From: Rikenella microfusus
GTDB taxonomy: Bacteria > Bacteroidota > Bacteroidia > Bacteroidales > DYQK01
Direction of reading: 5' to 3'
DNA: 34,727 bases
Assembly: GCA_020719385.1 (NCBI GenBank)
Contig: DYQK01000006.1
Coordinates: forward strand, 1-34,727
Shown here: in pieces, positions 18,460 through 25,851 of the stretch
How the letters are laid out: each line of letters starts with the position of its first letter
Numbering within the stretch: position 1 is the first letter of the stretch
The notes under the pieces: model-generated
What the model was told of the DNA's origin: nothing
Database searches by the model: none
The model's input: the letters and a program-made list of their open reading frames with translations, nothing else
Program-made: the position numbers and the translations under genes

Positions 18460-18969
18460 ATGCCACAGAAAAATTTAAAACAACTCACCGAAAATTTATA
18501 TTCAACAGATATTGCTGTTGTTTTAGAAACGTTAAAACAAATTCGAGAGCAAGGAGATGTTGAAATTTTGAAACCCGTGATGGATTTGTACAACGCAAAC
18601 CCAACAGATGAAATACGAAATGCAATTTTACAAATGCTTTCTGACTTAAAAAAGAATTCGGCAGTCCCAATTTTAATGGAATTAATCCACAAACAAACAG
18701 AAAAAGCAAAATTAAAAGAATTATTGATAGTTTGTTGGATGTCAAATCTCAATTATCAGAAATATCTCGCAGATTTTATCGATATTTTTATTGATTCAGA
18801 TTTTAATGAAGCTTTCGAAGCATTTACGGTCATTGAAAATATGTTACCGCCGTATGATAAATTAGAAATTAAACATCAAATTTCTAAATTAACAACTTAT
18901 TCAACTCTTGTCTCGCAAGACAAAAGAAAACTTTTGAATTCTCTGTTGGATATTTTGAAAAGCCGTTAA
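18460..18969 (+). CDS. HEAT-repeat-like alpha-helical protein
   Basis: 169 aa all-helical with HEAT-like units ('VLETLKQIREQGDVEILKPVMDLYNANPTDEIRNAILQMLSDLKKNSAVPILMELI'); starts 3 bp after the mscS stop. Confidence 0.6.
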   Translation: MPQKNLKQLTENLYSTDIAVVLETLKQIREQGDVEILKPVMDLYNANPTDEIRNAILQMLSDLKKNSAVPILMELIHKQTEKAKLKELLIVCWMSNLNYQKYLADFIDIFIDSDFNEAFEAFTVIENMLPPYDKLEIKHQISKLTTYSTLVSQDKRKLLNSLLDILKSR

Positions 18970-18988
18970 ATTCTAAAATCGAGAAATA

Positions 18989-19129
18989 ATGAGAAAAAAA
19001 AATAATCTTCCACCCTCTTTACCAATAAAGTATCGAGCAAGTAGGAAAAAACGAGAAAAAGTTGCCATATTTTGGAATAAATTTTACGAAAAACGAAAAA
19101 AATTATTGAGTCGTTTAGCGTATGAGTAA
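18989..19129 (+). CDS. 46-aa basic hypothetical protein upstream of Doc-like ORF
   Basis: MRKKNNLPPSLPIKYRASRKKREKVAIFWNKFYEKRKKLLSRLAYE*; absent from the ORF track; ends overlapping the Doc start by 8 bp (ATGAGTAA). Confidence 0.5.
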   Translation: MRKKNNLPPSLPIKYRASRKKREKVAIFWNKFYEKRKKLLSRLAYE

Positions 19130-19541
19130 AATTGTTCCGATTTCCTTAACGGAGTTTCTTCTTTTGCTTGAAGAGGCAAGGAATAGTCATTGGGCAGAAA
19201 AAGAACCAATGCCGATTTGTTTCGAACAAAACAAAGGAATAATTGAATCATGTTTAAAAACGCCTTTTCAAACTGCTTTTGGAAAATCAATTTATAAAAC
19301 CTTTATTGAAAAATCAGCAATTTTGTTTTATTTGTTGATTAAAAATCATCCTTTATAAGATGGAAATAAACGAATGGCAGTAATTTCATTAATGTATTTT
19401 TGTGAATTGAATGAGAAAAATTTGGAAATTGATGATGAAACTCTTTATGAATTGGCTTTATTTGTGGCAAAATCTGATTCGCAGAAAAAAGATTTTACTT
19501 TACAAGCAATAAAACTTTTTTTGAAGGAATATTTGAGGTGA
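19122..19541 (+). pseudogene. Fic/Doc (death-on-curing) family protein interrupted by an in-frame TAA in the active-site loop
   Basis: Codons 1-78 'SLTEFLLLLEEARNSHWAEKEPMP...ESCLKTPFQTAFGKSIYKTFIEKSAILFYLLIKNHPL', TAA at 19356-19358, then in the SAME frame 'DGNKRMAVISLMYFCELNEKNLEIDDETLYELALFVAKSDSQKKDFTLQAIKLFLKEYLR*' to TGA 19539-19541. HPL-*-DGNKR fits HPFxxGN(K/G)R. Confidence 0.88.
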
Positions 19542-20533
19542 CAGAAAACATCTTAAAAGGGCAAAATGGAGAATATTTTTATTTTCCTGACGAAGTTTTT
19601 ACCTCGAAAAGTGGTTTCTCAACCATTTTTTTGGGCAAAAGAATCGTTGATAAAAAACCTGTCATCATAAAAAAGTTTAAAACCGTTTACAAAAATGACG
19701 AAACTGAATTTTTACGTTTTTCCAACGAAGCAAAATTTCAATTTCAAAACCCAAATTTAGTTACGGCAATTGATTTTTTCTCTCAAAATAACGATTTTTT
19801 CTTGATTCGACCTTATATTGAAGGAATTGATTTAAAAAATCTCATCAAAACTCAACGACTCTCGTTGGGCTTTGCTGTGAAATGCGGAATAAAAATTTGC
19901 GAAACACTCGAAGAATTGCACAGAAATAATCTCGTTCATTGCGATTTGAAACCCGCGAACATTATTATTGAACATTTTGAAAATCAAAATTTTGAAATTA
20001 AAATTATTGACTTCGGACTAACAAAGAAAATTGCCGAAGAAGTTTCGAAATTGCCTTTTTCGTTGATTTATTCCTCGCCCGAACAAGTTTTGCGACAATA
20101 TTCACTGCTCAACGAAACATCAGATATATATAGTATCGCAATGATTTTGTTTGAGATATTAACTCGAAAACCGCCGTTTTTTCACCGAAATCCTGAAATT
20201 TTAATGAATTTGCAAATTGCTTATCCGTTAAAATATCACTCGAAAATTCCTAAAAATTTATTTGAAATTCTCTCGAAAGCAGCAGCGAAATATCGATTTT
20301 TGTTGCCGCCGAATCGATTTTCGAAAAAAGAATTGCAAGAAAAACTTAAACTCGGACAAACACTGCGTTTTCAAAATGTTCAAGAATTTTCGCAAAATTT
20401 AAAACTATTTTTACAGGAAAATAACAAAAATTTAACTTTTTTCAGAAAATTAAACAATTTTTTTAAAAATTGTCGTGCCAACTTTTGTCTTTTTTGTACT
20501 CAATTCCTTGAAAAACCGCCGATTTTATATTGA
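19538..20533 (+). CDS. Serine/threonine protein kinase, GTG start
   Basis: 'NLVHCDLKPANIIIEHFENQNFEIKIIDFGLTKK...LIYSSPEQV...SDIYSIAMILFEILTRKPPF'; GTG overlaps the Doc-frame TGA (GTGA). Confidence 0.9.
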   Translation: MTENILKGQNGEYFYFPDEVFTSKSGFSTIFLGKRIVDKKPVIIKKFKTVYKNDETEFLRFSNEAKFQFQNPNLVTAIDFFSQNNDFFLIRPYIEGIDLKNLIKTQRLSLGFAVKCGIKICETLEELHRNNLVHCDLKPANIIIEHFENQNFEIKIIDFGLTKKIAEEVSKLPFSLIYSSPEQVLRQYSLLNETSDIYSIAMILFEILTRKPPFFHRNPEILMNLQIAYPLKYHSKIPKNLFEILSKAAAKYRFLLPPNRFSKKELQEKLKLGQTLRFQNVQEFSQNLKLFLQENNKNLTFFRKLNNFFKNCRANFCLFCTQFLEKPPILY

Positions 20534-22991
20534 TTCGAAAACTATAACTTCGCAACGTGCCAAACGGAATCACCGTAAAATTCATTTCCCAACAATGCAA
20601 ATCGCGATAAACACTTATTGAAGTCGAAGTTAAATCTTTTGCGTCAAAATCGTAGCCCGATGAAAACGAAATTCTCCAATTTTGCGTCAAACTTAAATTG
20701 CCCGAAAAACGCAAATTTTGTGTTACCTCACTTTTAAAATCTTGATTCTCAACAACAAATTGAGTATTTGAGTACGAAATTGAGTAGTCAAAACTCAAAC
20801 TCCAAGGAACATTAAACGCAATATAGCCTTGCGGAGCAGGTTTTTTTTCGTTTTTCTTTTCCTGCGAAAAAAGTTTTGTGTTATCAACAGAAAAACCGCC
20901 GCTGATATACGCATTTGTTAGTCGAAACCATTTTTTCGATTTTTCATACTCAAAAGTGTTGATTTTCAAGCCGTTATGATTTACCGCATACGGTTCAAAA
21001 GACGCATTAAACGAAAGATTCACCCAATTAAAAAGCACCGTATTTCCCGTAACCGAGAGCGGTGACCAACGCAACGAATCAGCAGCCAAATTATAAGACG
21101 TACTAAAATTAAGATTATCAAAAATTTTGATTTTTTTGTAACCCTCGACCGTGTCAGATTTACTTTTCACTTTCATTTCGAAATTATTTCCGAGCGAGAA
21201 ACCAATACTTCCCATTTTCCCCTGCGGCGGCATCCCAAAAATTCCGTTGCTGTAAATTCCATATCTATTTCCTTGCGGGTCAAGTTTGTAATTTCCCCAT
21301 TGAGACTCACCGAAATCGGGTGCATAATTAAACGAAATCGAAGGATTCATTACATGCCGCAGTTTAACTTTTCCTTTGAAAAACTGCATCATTCCGTATA
21401 AAGTTGTACCAAAAGGCATTGAGAAACCAAAATCAAAATTATGTCTCAAGCCCGAAATGGTGTCAGTAATAACGTAAGACGGCAAAGTATCTGTCGGAAT
21501 AAACAATTTTTTCTCGATATACGAAGGATAAATTCGTCCTCGCCACGAAAAAGACGGATTAACATTGAGATATTTTAACATTTTAAACGAAAAACCTATC
21601 GGAATTTGATACGCAAAACCATATTTCATCTCGTCAAGAGATTTTTGTGTAAAAAGTGTTGAGTCACCCGTTTCTAACGTATTTCTGAATTGCGAGGAAA
21701 AACTTACATTAATTTTTTCATACCATTTCATTTTTCCGACTCGATTATTTCTCTCAAACGGCGAAATTCTACTCATATTAAAATTCATATCGGGCAGCGT
21801 TAGCGAAACAGATTTTTGCGTAATATTTTGTATCGAATAAAGATTTGAAGAGAAGTTAAACGGCGTTCCTGCCCAAACTTTGTTATACGCAATACTCGAA
21901 GAAGCCGTATTATTCGTATAATCGCGAATGTTAGTCGCATTATATTGTCGATAATTGCTTGTCCCAAAATCGAGACTTGCACTGAGATTAGAATTGGGAA
22001 TTGCCTTTTGGTCGAGAGAAAAACCACCTTTGACCCAAAAAGACGTAGATTCTGCGAAATCGGGCAAACCTTCCTCACTGACAACATTTTCTGTATATTT
22101 AATATTAATGTTACCGCTATATTTGTAACGTTTTTTGAAATTCGAAGCAAATGTTGCTCCCCAACTGCCGTAAGTAAACATTTCGCCCAAAAAAGTGAGG
22201 TCAATATAGTCGTTAAGTGCGAGATAATACCCAAAATTTCGGAGATAAAAACCTTTTCTGTCTTCTTCGCCGTAAGTAGGAATCAAAATTCCTGACGTAT
22301 TTTTTTTATTGTTGGGAAAATATCCGAAAGGTAACCCCAAAGCATAGACAGGCACGTCGCACAAAACAAAATACAAAGGTCCCGAGATAATTCTTTTTCC
22401 AGGGATAATTTTTGCTTTTGTGAGTTTAACGTAAAAATGTGGATGGTCTAAATTGCAAGTTGTATATTTTGCATCTTGAACGTAAACGGTTTTGTCGGGG
22501 TAGAGTTTAGTTTTGTCGCTGTGAACGAATCCGCCTGATTGTTCGGTTATTGCTGTATTGACCATTCCTTTGCGAGTTTTGTAATTGTATTTGAGAGTTT
22601 TTGCCTCAAAAACGTCTCCTCCGTCTTTGAAAACGGGCAAACCTTTCGGTTTACCTGCACTGTCGAGACTTCCTTGTGCGGTGAGCGTGTTGTTGCCCAT
22701 ATCGATTTCGATTTGGTCGGCTTTTAGTTCTTTGCCTTCCGTGTTGATTTGTCCTTTGCCGTAGAGAAATATTTTTTTCTCTTTGATAGAAAACATCATT
22801 GAGTCGTCAGCGAAGTAAGTGATGGGATTTTTTATCTCGTCAGCAGATTTTTTTTTCAAAACTACGGAGTCAACTTTTGTTTTAGACAAGGAATCAGTTT
22901 TCACCGATAGCGAGTCTGTTTTTTGTTGAGCGAGACTTGTCTCAAAAAAAAGAAAAAATATTATGAAAAAGAGAAAATATATTGATTTCAC
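20463..22991 (-). CDS. lptD: LptD/OstA-like LPS-assembly outer-membrane protein
   Basis: OstA-like N-term 'LKADQIEIDMGNNTLTAQGSLDSAGKPKG'; 'YTTCNLDHPHFYVKLTKAKIIPGKRIISGPLYFVLCDVPVYALGLPFGYFP'; beta-barrel remainder. Confidence 0.85.
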   Translation of the reverse strand: MKSIYFLFFIIFFLFFETSLAQQKTDSLSVKTDSLSKTKVDSVVLKKKSADEIKNPITYFADDSMMFSIKEKKIFLYGKGQINTEGKELKADQIEIDMGNNTLTAQGSLDSAGKPKGLPVFKDGGDVFEAKTLKYNYKTRKGMVNTAITEQSGGFVHSDKTKLYPDKTVYVQDAKYTTCNLDHPHFYVKLTKAKIIPGKRIISGPLYFVLCDVPVYALGLPFGYFPNNKKNTSGILIPTYGEEDRKGFYLRNFGYYLALNDYIDLTFLGEMFTYGSWGATFASNFKKRYKYSGNINIKYTENVVSEEGLPDFAESTSFWVKGGFSLDQKAIPNSNLSASLDFGTSNYRQYNATNIRDYTNNTASSSIAYNKVWAGTPFNFSSNLYSIQNITQKSVSLTLPDMNFNMSRISPFERNNRVGKMKWYEKINVSFSSQFRNTLETGDSTLFTQKSLDEMKYGFAYQIPIGFSFKMLKYLNVNPSFSWRGRIYPSYIEKKLFIPTDTLPSYVITDTISGLRHNFDFGFSMPFGTTLYGMMQFFKGKVKLRHVMNPSISFNYAPDFGESQWGNYKLDPQGNRYGIYSNGIFGMPPQGKMGSIGFSLGNNFEMKVKSKSDTVEGYKKIKIFDNLNFSTSYNLAADSLRWSPLSVTGNTVLFNWVNLSFNASFEPYAVNHNGLKINTFEYEKSKKWFRLTNAYISGGFSVDNTKLFSQEKKNEKKPAPQGYIAFNVPWSLSFDYSISYSNTQFVVENQDFKSEVTQNLRFSGNLSLTQNWRISFSSGYDFDAKDLTSTSISVYRDLHCWEMNFTVIPFGTLRSYSFRINIKSAVFQGIEYKKDKSWHDNF

Positions 22992-23085
22992 AAAATTACA
23001 AATTAAAAACTTTGCAAAATTAATTCTTTTTTTGAGATTTTTTTATTTTCAAATAAATTTATAAATTTTTTTCGAGAAAAATATT

Positions 23086-23093
23086 TATCTTTG
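23086..23093 (+). promoter_or_regulatory. Bacteroidetes -7 box TATCTTTG upstream of porW/sprE
   Basis: Exact TAnnTTTG preceded by TTTTTTCGAGAAAAAT; 24 bp upstream of ATG 23118. Confidence 0.5.
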
Positions 23094-23117
23094 CAAAAAT
23101 TTAATTTTTTTTCACCA

Positions 23118-25706
23118 ATGAAATTAATAAAAATTTTTCTTCCTATTTGTTTTATCTTTTTGTTGATATTAAGTGCTTGCTCGGCAAAGAAAAACACTTT
23201 CACAAGCCGTGCTTATCACAATTTGACTGCCTATTACAACGTACATTTTAACGGTCAAGAGAGTTTTAAAGAGGGTTTACAAAAAATCGACGAGGCACAT
23301 CGAGATAATTTTACCATCGTTTTGCCCGTTTTTGTCTATAATAATGAAAATTCGGTCAAAGCAGGTGCCGCCGAGATGGACAAATGTATCGCAAAATCGG
23401 CAAAATTGATAAAACAACACTCAATTACCGCAAGACCCAAGAGAAAACCACAAGAAACTGACAATCCTTACAAGGCAAAAAGTCAGAAAGAGTTTTATGA
23501 AAAACCCGATTATTGCAATTATGTCGATGACGCATATATGTTGATGGGCAAAGGGCATTTTTATAAATATGATTTTGAGGCGGCAATTAAAACTTTTGAG
23601 GTAGTTACTGAAAAATTTGCGAAATATGATGTGAAATATGAGGCACTTCTTTGGTTGTCTCGATGTTATTTGCAAATAAAAAAGTTTAATGACACAAAAA
23701 GAATTCTTGATGTCATCTCAACAGATAAAAAATGTCCTAAGTTTTTGGAAAAAGACATTCTTCTCACTTATGCAGATTTTTATTTGCGTCAACAAAAATA
23801 TGATGACGGGTTAACATTTTTGGAGAAAGTGATTCTTTTGGAAAAGAAAAAGAATTTAAAGGCTCGTTACAAGTTTATTGCGGCACAAATTTATCAACGA
23901 AACGATAATTGTTACAAAGCTTCGCTTTTGTATTCGGAAGTAATAAAGATTAATCCGCAATATGATTTGGTTTTCAACTCTCAAATTAACCGTGCGGCGT
24001 GTTTTACGAGCGGCGATGCGTCAAAACTTCGCAAAGAACTCGAAAAAATGTTAAAAGATGACAAAAATTTCGATTATCAAGACCAAATTTATTTTGCTCT
24101 CGCCAAACTCGCAGAACGAGATAATGACAAAAAAAGTGCAGAGGAATATTATAAACTTTCTGCGAAAACTTCGATTTCGAATCCTTCGCAAAAAGCAATG
24201 TCTTTTTTGGCATTAGCAGATATTTATTTTTCGCGTCCCGAATATCTCTTGGCTCAAGCATATTATGACAGCACGATGACTTCTTTAGACCGAAATTATC
24301 CCGATTATGACAAAATTGCGTTAAAAACGAGAAATTTATCTGATTTAGTGAACAATTTAAACGAAGTTCAACGTCAAGATAGTTTGCAACGAGTCGCAAA
24401 AATGTCTGAAAAAGAGAGAAATGAGTTTATTGATGACTTAATTCAGAAGGTAAAAGAAGAAGAACAGACGCAAAAAAAAGAAAATCAATTGACAAATCAG
24501 GAAAATCGACAGAATCAACAGCAAAGCGGCGGGAAATGGTATTTCTATAATCCGACAGCGATGGGTTTGGGGAAAACAGAATTTTTGAAAAGATGGGGAA
24601 ATCGCCGTTTAGAAGATAATTGGAGACGAAAAAATAAGGCTTCAGTTCAAAACGATGACGAGAAGACAGATAATTCCGCAGACAGCACCGAGACGTTGAA
24701 AAAGAAATTGAGTAATAAAAAACGAGAATATTATCTCGTAGACCTGCCTCTGAGTGAGGAAAAAGTTCAGAAATCGGATGAAAAAATTGCAGAATCGATG
24801 TTCAATGTTGGAGTGATTTACGCAAAAAAAATGAACGACAAGAACGAAGCTATCAAAGCTTTTGAAGCGTTTATTTCTCGTTTCCCAACACATAAACATT
24901 CGTTAGAAGCGAATTATCAACTTTATGAACTTTACAAAAGTCAAGATAATGCCGCAAAAGCAGATGAATATAAAAATAAAATTATTCAACAATTTCCGAA
25001 TAGTCATTATGCGAAGTTGCTGGGAAATCCAGAATATTTATCGCAAATAAAAGAGAAAGAACGCAAAGCAACGCAACTTTACGACCAAGCGTACTCGGAA
25101 TTTGTGAAAAAAAATTATCCCTCCGTTGTGCTTTTGTGCAGCAACGCGGAGACTCAATATCCCGACAATCTTTTGATGGAAAAATTTCTGTTTATCAAAG
25201 CCCTGTCCAACGGAGAATTGGGCAAGACAGATTCTTTAACATTTCAACTCGAAAGATTAATTGCGAAATTTCCGAATAGTGAAGTTAAACCGCAAGCGGA
25301 AGGAATTTTGAAAACGTTAAAAAGTGGAAAATTAAACCCCAATTTTTACTCTTTTGACGAAAAACAGCCACATTTGTACGTAATTATTCTCTCGAAAAAT
25401 ACCGATATTAATCGAGTGATGTTTAATTTGACAAATCATAATTTGGATTTTTTTGCTTCGAAAAATTTTCAAACAGACAGCATTGCGTTCAATGAACAAA
25501 AAATTCTACTCGCATACAAACCTTTCAATAACAAAACCGAAGCGATGGAATTTTATCGTTCCGTGATAGTGAATCAGGTACACAAAGATTTTAAACCCAA
25601 CGAATATCGCCATTTTGTCATTTCTGTTTCGAATCAAAAATTATTTCTCGAAAGCAAAGACATCGACAAATATGACGATTTTTTTAAACAAAATTACAGC
25701 AAATAA
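23118..25706 (+). CDS. porW: TPR lipoprotein, PorW/SprE-like type IX secretion/gliding component
   Basis: MKLIKIFLPICFIFLLILSAC lipobox; 'SAKKNTFTSRAYHNLTAYYNVHFNGQESFKEGLQKI' is the PorW/SprE N-terminus; TPR units and C-terminal repeat region. Start moved from 23091 to 23118. Confidence 0.85.
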   Translation: MKLIKIFLPICFIFLLILSACSAKKNTFTSRAYHNLTAYYNVHFNGQESFKEGLQKIDEAHRDNFTIVLPVFVYNNENSVKAGAAEMDKCIAKSAKLIKQHSITARPKRKPQETDNPYKAKSQKEFYEKPDYCNYVDDAYMLMGKGHFYKYDFEAAIKTFEVVTEKFAKYDVKYEALLWLSRCYLQIKKFNDTKRILDVISTDKKCPKFLEKDILLTYADFYLRQQKYDDGLTFLEKVILLEKKKNLKARYKFIAAQIYQRNDNCYKASLLYSEVIKINPQYDLVFNSQINRAACFTSGDASKLRKELEKMLKDDKNFDYQDQIYFALAKLAERDNDKKSAEEYYKLSAKTSISNPSQKAMSFLALADIYFSRPEYLLAQAYYDSTMTSLDRNYPDYDKIALKTRNLSDLVNNLNEVQRQDSLQRVAKMSEKERNEFIDDLIQKVKEEEQTQKKENQLTNQENRQNQQQSGGKWYFYNPTAMGLGKTEFLKRWGNRRLEDNWRRKNKASVQNDDEKTDNSADSTETLKKKLSNKKREYYLVDLPLSEEKVQKSDEKIAESMFNVGVIYAKKMNDKNEAIKAFEAFISRFPTHKHSLEANYQLYELYKSQDNAAKADEYKNKIIQQFPNSHYAKLLGNPEYLSQIKEKERKATQLYDQAYSEFVKKNYPSVVLLCSNAETQYPDNLLMEKFLFIKALSNGELGKTDSLTFQLERLIAKFPNSEVKPQAEGILKTLKSGKLNPNFYSFDEKQPHLYVIILSKNTDINRVMFNLTNHNLDFFASKNFQTDSIAFNEQKILLAYKPFNNKTEAMEFYRSVIVNQVHKDFKPNEYRHFVISVSNQKLFLESKDIDKYDDFFKQNYSK

Positions 25707-25730
25707 ACATTTTTGTTCTTCAATTAGGTG

Positions 25731-25776
25731 AAAATTTTGTCTTGAAGTTTCATAAAATTTTGAGACAAAATTTTTT
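25731..25776 (+). terminator. Putative terminator, 12-bp stem with long loop and T6
   Basis: AAAATTTTGTCT ... AGACAAAATTTT (25731-25742 with 25763-25774), 20-nt loop, T-tract 25771-25776. Confidence 0.5.
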
Positions 25777-25798
25777 CTGTCGAAAAAAGAATTTATTT

Positions 25799-25829
25799 TT
25801 TGAAAATTAAAAAATAATTTGTATTTTTG
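25799..25829 (+). promoter_or_regulatory. Bacteroidetes promoter TTTG-N19-TATTTTTG
   Basis: -33 at 25799-25802, -7 at 25822-25829, spacer 19; ATG at 25852. Confidence 0.6.
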
Positions 25830-25851
25830 AAAAATTAAAATTCTCGAAAAA

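Noticed and set aside
19356-19358. TAA as a reassigned sense codon (alternative genetic code)
   Set aside because: TAA terminates many other genes in the window (e.g. aroE, DUF368, SpoIIE), so global reassignment is excluded.
21945-22295. 116-aa plus-strand ORF within lptD, and 21800-22234 minus alternative frame
   Set aside because: Contained entirely within the LptD-like CDS; no independent start signal or domain.
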